64,000 bases of DNA from Bartonella vinsonii subsp. vinsonii (GTDB lineage Bacteria > Pseudomonadota > Alphaproteobacteria > Rhizobiales > Rhizobiaceae), in assembly GCF_902825235.1 (NCBI RefSeq), contig NZ_CADEAJ010000001.1, forward strand, positions 251,096 to 315,095, written 5' to 3'. Below, one piece after another: positions 20,960 to 30,616 of the stretch. A program made the translations under genes and the position numbers. A model generated the notes under the pieces. That model saw only the letters and a list, made by a program, of their open reading frames with translations. It was not told the origin of the DNA and made no database searches. The number at the start of each line of letters is the position of its first letter. Position 1 is the first letter of the stretch.

Positions 20960-21176
20960 AAATGCTTTTCCAATCTGAACTTAAGAATGATGAAAGATTA
21001 TTAAGCTGAATTACAAAAAAGATAAAGCAAAAACATTGAAGACACTCAGCAAACCAAGTAGGGGAAGACAATCTTGCTGAGGCTTCAATGCGTTGCTCAT
21101 CATGTGATGAAGCACATACACAATGGAAAGTGAAATAAGAAGTTCCATTGAATATTTTCTTTTTCAAGGTTTTTTT

Positions 21177-21932
21177 TCATATTTCCAACTTATCCAACTC
21201 ATAGGAATGAAAATTGATCGCTTGCAACATATGACCATTTTCTTTCAACCAAGCGCGATGGGTTTTACTCCCTGGGCAAAGTTTTTCACAAAGAGCCCAA
21301 AATTTTGGTCCATGATTCATTTCAATAAGATGGGCAACCTCATGTGCAACAACATATTCAACAATTTCTTTTGGCGCCATAATAAGACGCCAAGAAAAAG
21401 AAAGGCGTCTGTCTATCGAACAAGATCCCCAACGGCTCTTGGTATCTTTATAGCAAACTGATTTCACTTTACGCTCCACTTTCTCTGCATAACATGCAAC
21501 CAAGGGTGTTATAACAAACGCAGCCTGTTTTTTTAAAACATCCGCAATACGCCTTGGCAAATATTCTAATTGACCATAAACGATAATTTGAGGTTCTCGT
21601 CCTGCATCCCCTGCAATAATTTCCGTCACTCCACGTCCTTCTTTATGCCTTATAGTATGTGCAACACCTAATAAAGGAATCGTAGTACCCTCTTTGAGAT
21701 AAGGACTCTTTTGAGAAACGCACACACGAGTAAGACGCGCTTCAATCCAAGAGCGGTTTTTTTCAATAAAAGCTTGAACCAAACAAAGGTTTATCGCTGG
21801 TGGTGTTATTACGCAAATTCCCTGCCCATTCGCATCAACACGTAATGTGAGGCGACGCGCATGTTTATGCGTGCGTACTTTTAGAGGGATAACACGATCA
21901 GAAAAAATAAAATGCTGTTCATCAATGATCAT
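21177..21932 (-). CDS. YgjP-like metal-dependent hydrolase (DUF45, SprT-related)
   Basis: Predicted zinc metallopeptidase of 251 residues. The catalytic motif is HEVAHLIEMNHGPKFW near residues 195-210, that is HExxH followed by a third His. A conserved KSRWGSCS lies just before. No signal peptide is present, so it is probably cytoplasmic. It follows the alpha/beta hydrolase gene by about 34 bases on the same strand, suggesting a two-gene unit. The substrate is unknown for the family. Confidence 0.88.
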   Translation of the reverse strand: MIIDEQHFIFSDRVIPLKVRTHKHARRLTLRVDANGQGICVITPPAINLCLVQAFIEKNRSWIEARLTRVCVSQKSPYLKEGTTIPLLGVAHTIRHKEGRGVTEIIAGDAGREPQIIVYGQLEYLPRRIADVLKKQAAFVITPLVACYAEKVERKVKSVCYKDTKSRWGSCSIDRRLSFSWRLIMAPKEIVEYVVAHEVAHLIEMNHGPKFWALCEKLCPGSKTHRAWLKENGHMLQAINFHSYELDKLEI

Positions 21933-21965
21933 ACATTATGTCTTCATTATCAATGAATGTGACTC

Positions 21966-22745
21966 TCACCCCGCATTAATTTGTTCAATCAATGATTTCA
22001 ATACCCTTTCAAGGCAATCCAAATCTTGCGGACGCGAAAAGCGATGATCTGCATCACGAACAAGTGTCAATGTTACATCATGTAAAGGCAAATGATTCAG
22101 TAAAGTCATTGTATGCTGATAGGGTATCTCCACATCTTCCATCCCTTGTAGAATATGAATTGGACATCCAACATCTATGCATCCCTTCATGACGCAGTTG
22201 TCTCTGCCATCTTCAATAAATACTTTTGTAAAGGGGACCGGCTCCATATAACTAATTTCAGATCGTTCAATATGCTCTGTTTCTTCTAAAATTTTCCACC
22301 CCTTTCGACCCAGCCCTGATTCTATCAATGTTTGTGTAAAATCAGGAGCTGGCGCAATCAAGACCATACCAGCAAGCCTCTTATTTTTTTGTGCTAGCAT
22401 CATAGCAAGCTTTAGAGCAATCCATCCCCCCATAGAGGTACCAATCAAAATTTGTGGCCCCTCACAATAAGTTTCAAAAACCGCTAAACTTTCCTGAACC
22501 CAGCGTGAAATCGTTCCTTGAAAAAAATCACCGCCCGATTCTCCATGCCCAGAATAATCAAAACGTAAGCAAGACAAATCATTCTTCTGAGCAAAACTAT
22601 CAACCAATAACGCCTTATCCCCTGACATATCGGATAGATAACCATGAAGCCAAACTAAACCTGGAGAACGATTACCTTTGCGATAACGTACTGCGAGAGC
22701 AGTATCTTCAAACGAAAAAAATTGGCACGGAATATTTTGATCCAT
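21966..22745 (-). CDS. Alpha/beta hydrolase (serine esterase type)
   Basis: Predicted cytoplasmic serine hydrolase of 259 residues. The nucleophile elbow is GTSMGG near residue 100, the oxyanion region is WLHGYLSDMSGDK near the N-terminus, an acidic residue follows in GMEDVEIP, and a C-terminal His lies in DADHRFSRP. The ATG at 22745 is preceded by GAGG at about 9 bases, so I prefer it to the GTG at 22760. It lies upstream of the YgjP-like gene and divergent from infC, an arrangement I recall from other rhizobia. Substrate unknown. Confidence 0.87.
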   Translation of the reverse strand: MDQNIPCQFFSFEDTALAVRYRKGNRSPGLVWLHGYLSDMSGDKALLVDSFAQKNDLSCLRFDYSGHGESGGDFFQGTISRWVQESLAVFETYCEGPQILIGTSMGGWIALKLAMMLAQKNKRLAGMVLIAPAPDFTQTLIESGLGRKGWKILEETEHIERSEISYMEPVPFTKVFIEDGRDNCVMKGCIDVGCPIHILQGMEDVEIPYQHTMTLLNHLPLHDVTLTLVRDADHRFSRPQDLDCLERVLKSLIEQINAG

Positions 22746-22903
22746 TGTTCTTTTCCTCACAAAACAGTTTTACGCATAAAAGAAAAATTTCTTTTCTCAA
22801 AATTAAACCTCAAGGTCATCATCAAATAATGAAAAAAGCACGAATTCTAGTTGTTTTTCTGTATATAATTGTATATTAAATTACGTTATAGGTGAATCAA
22901 ATT

Positions 22904-22921
22904 AAAGGAACATAAACCATT
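22904..22921 (+). promoter_or_regulatory. infC: infC ribosome-binding site and AUU initiation codon
   Basis: AAAGGA at 22904-22909 is followed after 9 bases by an ATT at 22919-22921 that is in frame with IF-3. The ATG at 22937 lies 27 bases beyond the Shine-Dalgarno and has no such site of its own. Rare AUU starts on infC are the known basis of IF-3 autoregulation in E. coli. Confidence 0.75.
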
Positions 22922-23455
22922 CGCAAACCGTTTAAAATGACAGCTACCCAGAAAGATGGGCCACGTTCAAATCAGGATATCCGAGTTCCTCGTGTTCAGC
23001 TTATCAATGATGAGGGACAACATCGGGGAATCGTTCCAATACAAGAAGCACTTGCTATGGCTGCAGATGCGGGGCTTGATTTGGTTGAAATTGTGCCAAA
23101 TGCCGAACCACCGGTATGTAAAATTATTGATTTGGGCAAATTAAAATACCAGACTCAAAAAAAAGCTGCTGAAACGCGTAAAAAACAAAAGGTCATCGAA
23201 ATCAAAGAGATTAAGATGCGTCCAAATGTTGATGTCCATGATTATGGTGTCAAGCTTAAAGCTATTCATCGCTTTATTGGTAATGGCGATAAAGTAAAGA
23301 TTACTTTGCGTTTTCGTGGTCGTGAAATGGCACATCAAGACCTTGGATTGAAGCTTCTTCAGCGTGTTAAAGAAGATACAAGTGAAATTGCCAAAATCGA
23401 ATCTGAACCAAAACTCGAAGGCCGTCAAATGATGATGGTCATAGCAGCTAAATGA
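22919..23455 (+). CDS. infC: Translation initiation factor IF-3
   Basis: IF-3 binds the 30S subunit, blocks premature 50S joining and enforces correct start-codon choice. With initiation at the in-frame ATT at 22919 the protein has 178 residues and begins (M)[17 protein letters not shown], which resembles the MRRPF-type N-terminus I recall for rhizobial IF-3. The N domain includes [16 protein letters not shown], then a lysine-rich linker ([19 protein letters not shown]) and the C domain ending [10 protein letters not shown]. Starting at the ATG at 22937 would give 172 residues but leaves the Shine-Dalgarno at non-functional spacing. rpmI and rplT do not follow. Confidence 0.95.
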   Translation: MRKPFKMTATQKDGPRSNQDIRVPRVQLINDEGQHRGIVPIQEALAMAADAGLDLVEIVPNAEPPVCKIIDLGKLKYQTQKKAAETRKKQKVIEIKEIKMRPNVDVHDYGVKLKAIHRFIGNGDKVKITLRFRGREMAHQDLGLKLLQRVKEDTSEIAKIESEPKLEGRQMMMVIAAK

Positions 23456-23515
23456 TTTCTCATTGAGATGATGTACGGAATGCAACTCATCTAGAGTTGA
23501 ATATGTGAATATGGT

Positions 23516-23551
23516 TTAAAAGCGCTATGACATCTCTCATGGTGCTTTTAA
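23516..23551 (+). terminator. Hairpin downstream of infC
   Basis: TTAAAAGC pairs with GCTTTTAA, and the stem continues inwards through ATGA/TCAT with G-T wobbles to about 15 pairs around a short CATCTC loop. It follows infC by about 60 bases. The descending arm itself supplies the T-run. It probably separates infC from the ABC transporter gene. Confidence 0.6.
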
Positions 23552-23672
23552 TGAGTATTGCGTGCATATTAATCTCTTTCTTAAGTGACTGCTCTTTTTA
23601 TCAAAAAGACTAAGCGTCTTTTAATAATGCTTCAATCTTGCATAAAACGACGATAGAATATAGAAGCACTTT

Positions 23673-25439
23673 ATGGTCAAAAAACAAATTTCCGCTTTTG
23701 ATAAACATCTTATCATTCGTCTTTTGCAAGAAAATTTTCATAAACATGCACGTTGGTACAGTGCAGCTATTTTTTCAATGATCATTATTTCCTGCACAAC
23801 TGCAGCGAGTGCGTGGATTATGCGTGATGTTGTCAACTCTATTGTTGATGCGCAGAATTTTGGTATGATTGTTTTGATTTCTAGCATTATTGCTTTTATT
23901 TTTATTCTCAAAGGGATTGCAACTTTTGCCCAAACTTACTTTTTAAGCAAAGCAGGTAACAGTATTGTCGCTGAACAACAACGCAAAATTTATGCACGCC
24001 TTATGGAACAAGGTGTTTCTTTTTATCACAATAATACTTCCTCTGATCTTCTTGTTCGCGTAACCCATAACGCTACAGCAGTGCGTAATATTATTGATAT
24101 AATTATCACAACTTTTGTGCGTGATTTACTATCTGTTAGTGGCTTATTGCTGGTCATGTTTATTCAAAATTTTACGTTAATCACTATCACTTTAGTAGTA
24201 GGACCACTGGCTTTTTTAGGGGTACGAATGGCTTTAAAACGTATTCGCAGCCTCGTGGAAAAAGAACTCCTTTCACTTGGTGAAATTATCAAAATTGTGC
24301 AAGAAAGTTCTATTGGTATTCGAGTCATCAAAGCTTTTTCATTAGAAGAACTCATGAAAAAACGGATGAATAAAGCCATTTGTGATGTTGAAAAACAAGC
24401 AAACACTATTGCAACACTTCAAGCCATTACAAATCCGATTATGGAAACGCTCGCTGGAGTTGCTATTGCAGGTATTATCTGCTTTTCTGGCTACCTTGCG
24501 ACCCAACGTGCAGGCGTTCAAGGTGAATTCATGTCCTTTATTGTCGCTTTGCTTTTGGCTTACGAACCAGCAAAAAGACTAGCAAATGTACGTGTCAAAA
24601 TTGAATCTGGCTTGGTTAATATCCGTACCATGTATGAAATACTTGACCATCCCATTACGCTCATAGAACATGAGGAAGCCAAAGATCTGGATAAAAGACA
24701 AGGAATTATCCGCTTTGAAGATGTTTCTTTTGCATATGCGGATAACCAAACGGTGTTGAAGGATATCAATCTGGAAATAGAACCTAGAAAAATGACCGCA
24801 TTGGTAGGACCTTCAGGATCAGGCAAATCAACCCTTATTAATCTGATTATGCGTCTTTATGACCCAACAAAGGGACGGATATTGATTAATGATCAAGACA
24901 TTAAATATACTACTTTCCGCTCTCTTCGAAACTTGATAGCCTATGTAGGTCAGGATACTTTTCTCTTTCAGGGAACTGTTAAATATAATATCGGACTTGG
25001 GAAAGAAGGAGCCAGTGATGATGATATTATCAAAGCAGCGAAAACAGCCAATGCTCATGACTTTATTATGAATCTACCAAATGGCTACGATACACAGATA
25101 GGTGATAATGGCTGTAATCTTTCAGGGGGACAAAAACAAAGGCTCGCTATCGCCAGAGCAATGCTTCATGATAGTGAAATCCTGATTTTTGATGAAGCAA
25201 CAAGCGCTTTAGACTCACACACTGAAGCACAAATTAATGAAGCCCTTCATCGCCTTACCAAAGGACGTACAACAATCGTCATCGCTCATCGCCTTTCAAC
25301 GATTGCTCGCGCTCACAAAATTGTTGTTATAAAAAATGGAAATTTAATTGAACAAGGTACCCCAAAAGAACTGCTGGCAAAAGAAAATAGTTTTTATAAA
25401 AAACTTCATAATATCCAATTTAAAAAGCAAATATCCTAA
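23673..25439 (+). CDS. ABC transporter, fused permease-ATPase (MsbA-like)
   Basis: Half-transporter of 588 residues that would act as a homodimer in the inner membrane. The N-terminal part has about six membrane helices (roughly 35-310). The C-terminal nucleotide-binding domain has Walker A GPSGSGKST near 380, the signature LSGGQKQRLA near 482, Walker B ILIFDEATSALD and a switch histidine in IVIAHRLSTI. The fold and arrangement match the MsbA/lipid-exporter group, with lipid A-core or another hydrophobic substrate as the likely cargo. No partner gene is adjacent, and specificity cannot be read from sequence. Confidence 0.88.
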   Translation: MVKKQISAFDKHLIIRLLQENFHKHARWYSAAIFSMIIISCTTAASAWIMRDVVNSIVDAQNFGMIVLISSIIAFIFILKGIATFAQTYFLSKAGNSIVAEQQRKIYARLMEQGVSFYHNNTSSDLLVRVTHNATAVRNIIDIIITTFVRDLLSVSGLLLVMFIQNFTLITITLVVGPLAFLGVRMALKRIRSLVEKELLSLGEIIKIVQESSIGIRVIKAFSLEELMKKRMNKAICDVEKQANTIATLQAITNPIMETLAGVAIAGIICFSGYLATQRAGVQGEFMSFIVALLLAYEPAKRLANVRVKIESGLVNIRTMYEILDHPITLIEHEEAKDLDKRQGIIRFEDVSFAYADNQTVLKDINLEIEPRKMTALVGPSGSGKSTLINLIMRLYDPTKGRILINDQDIKYTTFRSLRNLIAYVGQDTFLFQGTVKYNIGLGKEGASDDDIIKAAKTANAHDFIMNLPNGYDTQIGDNGCNLSGGQKQRLAIARAMLHDSEILIFDEATSALDSHTEAQINEALHRLTKGRTTIVIAHRLSTIARAHKIVVIKNGNLIEQGTPKELLAKENSFYKKLHNIQFKKQIS

Positions 25440-25972
25440 ATCCTGTGTATCTAAGTAAAATTTGATAGGTAACCACATTCTTTTATAAATATAAAGAACA
25501 GGAATGTTCCTATGAAGCAGTATTGTATTGAGAGTAGAGATTAGCAGAAGATTTAAGGTTTCCTGAGAAAAATTTCCAGAATTTGCATGAGAATAAACTT
25601 TACCTGCTGTTTTGTTAAAGAAGTTTATCTCATTTTAAAAACAGAATCCCAATAATAAGAGCCTCCTCACCCTCAGGATAAGGAGCGTAACATCCATAAA
25701 TGTGGCATATGAAATGAAAAGAAAGCAAGCATCAAGCTTTAAAGAACTTGCCAATAGATATGAAGCTGTGATGATCTATACCGCTTTTATCCATACTCAT
25801 CCCTGTACTGCCTATATAGATAGCACTGAGAGATGGAATTGAAACAATTAGCGGTATTACAAGAAATATATCGAACGAACAATATAATGATATACTTCTT
25901 TTTTGAAGAATATGCTCCCATTAAAGGGCATGATAAACAAAACCTAAAATGAGAACTTTAGCGCCTCAATTC
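25440..25972. other. Intergenic region with possible IS remnant
   Basis: About 530 AT-rich bases between convergent genes. No intact gene. A 42-codon frame at 25714-25842 resembles a transposase C-terminus and is listed separately. A GGAATGTTCC palindrome lies near 25500. Confidence 0.4.
25714..25842 (+). pseudogene. Possible remnant of an IS5-family transposase C-terminus
   Basis: A 42-codon frame containing FKELANRYEAVMIYTAF and ending STERWN. The spacing of the RYE, IYxAF and final RW elements resembles the C-terminal end of IS427-group (IS5 family) transposases, which typically read LAxRYE...IYxAF...RWF. The catalytic DDE region is absent and no terminal inverted repeats were found. The resemblance is short and from memory. 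Confidence 0.25.
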
Positions 25973-28900
25973 TTAATAGTCTTTTTCGTAAAATATACCA
26001 ACACTAGAATTCTTTTCATTCCCTATGGCACCTTTAGCTTTGAGATGTCGTGAAATATCCAAATTAATTGTTCCTTTTGTCATTCCATCCGATCCTGCTT
26101 CAAAGCCTAAATAAATGTTATTGTGTATATAGCGCCCAACGCGTAAACCCGTATTACCCTTTTCATCAACGATAACATCAAGATCATCAAGACCAATTTT
26201 AGCCCGTAGCGCGTTTAATAAGGATGTATTAGAAGCACCGACAAGGTCTGCTGCTGCTGCTGCAAGCTGTGCAATCTGAAATGGTGATAATTCACTAAGA
26301 GAGCGGTTAAAAATCAAACGCGCTAAAACCTCATCTTGTGGCAAATTAGGTTGCGAAGAAAAATGCACATCCAGACTATCAATCGTTCCACTTACAGTAA
26401 CAGTGACACGAATATCACCAATATTATTGTTGGTCACAAAATAAACAGTAGGATCAAGGTTACCACTAAAGCTCGCTTGTCCTTGATCAAAACTGAAACG
26501 CCGTGAAAGAATATCAAAACGTCCGCGAATCATCTGAAATTCACCAACCGGATGGACATCATGTAATGGCCCAGTCAGGTTAATACGCCCTCCCAATTCA
26601 GCATCTAACCCTCGCCCTCGTACAAAAAATTGATTGCGTGCAGTAATCCGCATATTTAGCATAGTAGATGAAGTTTTTTGAGAAACATCACGGTTTTGAC
26701 TAGAGCTCTTAACATCAGCACGTTCAAGTGTCTTTTGGATCGATTTGGTTAAATTCTTATTTTTAACATCAAGAAACTTTGCATTTCGAAAATGATCAGG
26801 AACAATAATTTCTGCTTTTTCAACGGTAATATCACCACCAATAACAAGGTCACCCAAAAAATAACCCGCCATTGTCATCTTGCCTGACAATGTTGCAAGA
26901 ATCATGGAACCATCATTATAATTGGCACGGTTAAGATTAAATACCAAATCCGCTTGCCAATCGTTAGAAATACGGCCCGAAGCGGAGAGAGAGCCCCCTC
27001 CAGATGAAGAAGCAGAAGCTTTTTCTATAAGAATATGGTCACCATTTAATTTGCCTTCAAGCGTTATATCGCTCAATGCTACATTCGTTTGTGAATCAAA
27101 AAAACTACCATTGGCTATAGAAAAATTCCCTGTCAGCTGTGGCTGTGATAATCTCCCCTGTAGAGTTGCATCAATTCTTCCTGTACCTGTTACATGGGCT
27201 CCACGCTTAGCTAATAACAAATCAACAAGGCCAAGAGGCATTGTTCCTTTAACATTCAATTTGGCATCTGAACCACTTAAAGACACGGGGCCATTTATAG
27301 AAAGATCTAATCCTTTATCTCCTGTTGCTATTATATTCTCAATATGAAAAATCGATTTTTTATAAGAACCACGAGCACTCATATTGATCGACAGAGGCCC
27401 TTTATGCGTCATAGAAGTCAAGCTTTGACTAGAAAGCTCAAAATAAGCAGATGGATCCTTCATTGTTCCATCAATATCGATCTTGCCTACAATTTTTCCT
27501 TTAAGCGCTTCCCCTTCAGTAAAACTATTCACCAAATGCGCAGGAAAATCACGTAAGTTAATATGGAGATCAAGTTGGTTTTTATCCAAAGACACACTCC
27601 CCTGTGTTTGTGCTTGTAATCCTTCTCCTGTTAAATTTGCATTCAAAGTCAGGTTTTGGTCTACTGTTTTACCTGTAGCAGAGAGCACAAAAGGCATTAT
27701 TTTTTTATCTCGAAGCGCAATGGTTGTTAGATCTTCACCTTTTATCTCATAGGTTACATCAGGTTTTTTGAAATGACCTCGAATCATCACTTGCCCTGTT
27801 ACAATACCAGATACTCCAAGATCAGATTTCCATAGATTAACTAAAGCAGCAGGAAGGGTATTCATCGTAAGATGTAGATTCAAGGTATCTTGAACATTTC
27901 CTGAAAGCAGAACCGACCCACCATTAATGGCAACTTTCAATTCATTTACTGTCATGCCATCTTTATCAAAAACAATTGTAGCGGGTTTCGATAATTTCGC
28001 GTTCAGATTGGGTTGTTTAACATCTATAGTTTCAATCTGAACTTCTCGTTTTATACCTACTGGAAGACCTACCATCACCACATGCCCAGAAAGCTGTGCG
28101 TTGGTATTATTAGGCAATGTCGCCTGAACAGTAAAAACTGTTTGCCCATTCTTCCTATTGGCTTGAGCATTTAAACGGTTAACCATCATCAAAGGCGTTT
28201 GGATATGCTCCGCATGGATAAAACCCTCAAACTGTGCCATGCCAAAAAGGTCAAAGACATCTGCTTTGACTTCCAACTTTTTAATTTTATTCTTTGCAAA
28301 GCTTAAATGGTCAACATGCGCCTTGAAATTGGCTTTCTGTTTGCCATTTTGTTCATCAAATACAAAATCCCCTTTTATTTTTCCGCTGCTTTCCTGCAAA
28401 AATAATGCAGAAAATTCTGAAATATCATCAGCATCAATATGTAATGCTCCCTTCACAAAATCTCCTATTTGAGAAAGGTCACCTGTTATTTTTGCATTTC
28501 CTCCTTTTATATTGATATTTTCAAGTTTTCGAATCCGATGAGAATCCTTAAAAGAAGCAGATAAATACAACGGCTTCTTAGCAAAAGTTCCTTCCCCTTT
28601 TACAGAACCCGTTAAAAAAGGTACCGGCAATGTATTATCCATCAGTGTTTGCATAGTAAGTGTTGTATTTTGGAGTTTCTTGCCCATTAAAAATGCTTCA
28701 GCAACTTGAGCATGTGTGTTAAATTTTATAAGACTATTGTGTCCTCTAGCAGTACTCCGGATTGTGAGTGCGCCTTTCATTCTTGAATCCAACCTAGAAA
28801 GATCAGATAGTTGCGCATATAAATCTATCTTAGCTCTTTCACTTGAAAAAGTGCCATCAGCCTTTATTCTCGCGTATTGACTTTTCAAATCTAAACGACG

Positions 28901-30616
28901 AAAAGTGAAACCTGTCCTGTTGCGAGCAACACCACCTGAAAGAGTAAAATTTCCTTTGAACAAACGATTGAAAGGTTCCACACCTATTTTCATGTTGTCA
29001 GCCATTCCTGATAATTTGAGATCAAAAATGCCATCCATTAAACCGATAATTCCTTTGGCTTTAATATCTGCGCTACCAGAAAATGATTGTGCACTCAACA
29101 GATTAAAAGGAGCGAGTGCTTGGGCTTTTAAACCAAGATCGCCTTTAAAAACAAAACGATCTATTTTCCCTTTTAACCAAGCAGAAAAACCCTGACTCGT
29201 AATACTAAAATCATGAACCAAAACTGGTTTTTTAGAAACAATATCTGTATCTAGATGCACATTAACTGTTTGGTCTAGACTTTCTACCAACGCACCTTTA
29301 TTTTTTTCAATCCCTCGAAGCGTTCCCTTAACCTGAATACCAACATGACGAGAAGTTGCATCATCAAGATTTTCGCTCACTCCTCCCATAACAAAAATTG
29401 CATCGCGAATATGAATATTTTTATTGCGCCAATGATGGAGCACAAGCCGTCCATTCCATGATTGTTGCCCTTCGCGGCCATAGTCAATATTTAAAGCAAG
29501 ATTATCCGCACGCACTGGTGCTTCTGATGCTGGTAAATGCGGTGCCCCATTTTCCTTATCCAGAGCCATTTTGCCATCAACAAAAAGCCGGCGTAAAAAT
29601 CCATCGGCTGCTATTTCAGCATTGGCTACAACATTTATCGCTTTACCCTCAATCACCATATGATCAAGATGCGTCACGCCTTTTTCTGTCATTCTTGCCT
29701 CTGCTTTCAACATGACATCAGATTCAAAGAGGCTATGATATTGAGGAGGCATTAAAGAACCAAGTGTACCCACAAGTTTAGTAGAAAGGCTGTGTCCTTC
29801 TGCAATACTTGCGAGAACAACATTGCCATCTAAAATAGGATGGTGATCAACTTCTAAAGAAAGTTTGACAGCCAAATCATCAAAAGTACCGTCACCTTTA
29901 AGTGCGAATTTTAATGCAGGACGCCTTTCAATGTTAAAGATATTTGCCAAAATGCCATTTTGCGGTTCATCCGCAAGAATATCGATTTTAGCTGTACGAT
30001 CGTTATCGTATATCTTTGTTAGAACAGAAAAAGATCCCAGTGCATCTAGACGATGAGCCGCTAACTCAGCATCAAAAACACCGTTAGCCAAAGTTAAATT
30101 TCCTTTTAAGGACACATCAGCAGAGAAATCTAAAAGGTCCTGTTCAAACATCACATGTTTAGCCGTAAATGTCTCAATAGAGAGAGCAAGCGGCAATTTT
30201 GGTAAAGAAAATTTTCCTGATTCAAGGGATGATATAAGAAAAGAATTACCCTGCGGTTTGCGTAAAAATGTAACCTGTTCCAATGAAAGTTGGTTAACAT
30301 CCATGCGCCCCCTCAACAATGCTAAGCGGTTCCAATCCACCTTAGCATTGGCAATTTTAAGCCATATACCTTTTTTATCACTCACAGTAATGGCCCCGAT
30401 TGATATTTGAGAAGATAACGCCCCTTGGACATTATGTAAACGAACTTGGCGATTAGGCGCTGAAAGTCTACGTTCAATCAAAGAAATAAACCATGAACGA
30501 TCATCCGCTACCGCTTCTCTAGAGAGCAAATTGCTTTTTTGCACAAAAACAAAAACGCTTGCTACAAAAAATAAAAAGCCAAATAAGAAAGCCAATAAAC
30601 GTACATTTTTTTTCAT
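25973..30616 (-). CDS. tamB: Translocation and assembly module inner-membrane component TamB
   Basis: Very large periplasm-spanning protein of 1547 residues, anchored by one N-terminal helix (about 7-26, LLAFLFGFLFFVASVFVFVQ). The body is a long run of beta-rich AsmA/TamB-type repeats, and the last 400 residues match the conserved DUF490/TamB C-terminal domain (SFSGNLDPTVYF; LPQDEVLARLIFNR). With TamA it forms a conduit implicated in outer-membrane protein assembly and lipid transport. Its ATG overlaps the tamA stop by one base (TAATG), so the genes are translationally coupled. Confidence 0.95.
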   Translation of the reverse strand: MKKNVRLLAFLFGFLFFVASVFVFVQKSNLLSREAVADDRSWFISLIERRLSAPNRQVRLHNVQGALSSQISIGAITVSDKKGIWLKIANAKVDWNRLALLRGRMDVNQLSLEQVTFLRKPQGNSFLISSLESGKFSLPKLPLALSIETFTAKHVMFEQDLLDFSADVSLKGNLTLANGVFDAELAAHRLDALGSFSVLTKIYDNDRTAKIDILADEPQNGILANIFNIERRPALKFALKGDGTFDDLAVKLSLEVDHHPILDGNVVLASIAEGHSLSTKLVGTLGSLMPPQYHSLFESDVMLKAEARMTEKGVTHLDHMVIEGKAINVVANAEIAADGFLRRLFVDGKMALDKENGAPHLPASEAPVRADNLALNIDYGREGQQSWNGRLVLHHWRNKNIHIRDAIFVMGGVSENLDDATSRHVGIQVKGTLRGIEKNKGALVESLDQTVNVHLDTDIVSKKPVLVHDFSITSQGFSAWLKGKIDRFVFKGDLGLKAQALAPFNLLSAQSFSGSADIKAKGIIGLMDGIFDLKLSGMADNMKIGVEPFNRLFKGNFTLSGGVARNRTGFTFRRLDLKSQYARIKADGTFSSERAKIDLYAQLSDLSRLDSRMKGALTIRSTARGHNSLIKFNTHAQVAEAFLMGKKLQNTTLTMQTLMDNTLPVPFLTGSVKGEGTFAKKPLYLSASFKDSHRIRKLENINIKGGNAKITGDLSQIGDFVKGALHIDADDISEFSALFLQESSGKIKGDFVFDEQNGKQKANFKAHVDHLSFAKNKIKKLEVKADVFDLFGMAQFEGFIHAEHIQTPLMMVNRLNAQANRKNGQTVFTVQATLPNNTNAQLSGHVVMVGLPVGIKREVQIETIDVKQPNLNAKLSKPATIVFDKDGMTVNELKVAINGGSVLLSGNVQDTLNLHLTMNTLPAALVNLWKSDLGVSGIVTGQVMIRGHFKKPDVTYEIKGEDLTTIALRDKKIMPFVLSATGKTVDQNLTLNANLTGEGLQAQTQGSVSLDKNQLDLHINLRDFPAHLVNSFTEGEALKGKIVGKIDIDGTMKDPSAYFELSSQSLTSMTHKGPLSINMSARGSYKKSIFHIENIIATGDKGLDLSINGPVSLSGSDAKLNVKGTMPLGLVDLLLAKRGAHVTGTGRIDATLQGRLSQPQLTGNFSIANGSFFDSQTNVALSDITLEGKLNGDHILIEKASASSSGGGSLSASGRISNDWQADLVFNLNRANYNDGSMILATLSGKMTMAGYFLGDLVIGGDITVEKAEIIVPDHFRNAKFLDVKNKNLTKSIQKTLERADVKSSSQNRDVSQKTSSTMLNMRITARNQFFVRGRGLDAELGGRINLTGPLHDVHPVGEFQMIRGRFDILSRRFSFDQGQASFSGNLDPTVYFVTNNNIGDIRVTVTVSGTIDSLDVHFSSQPNLPQDEVLARLIFNRSLSELSPFQIAQLAAAAADLVGASNTSLLNALRAKIGLDDLDVIVDEKGNTGLRVGRYIHNNIYLGFEAGSDGMTKGTINLDISRHLKAKGAIGNEKNSSVGIFYEKDY

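Noticed and set aside
26922..27347. 141-codon plus-strand frame inside tamB
   Set aside because: Fully antisense to a long conserved gene, no ribosome site, composition typical of a shadow frame (Ser/Pro/Arg rich).
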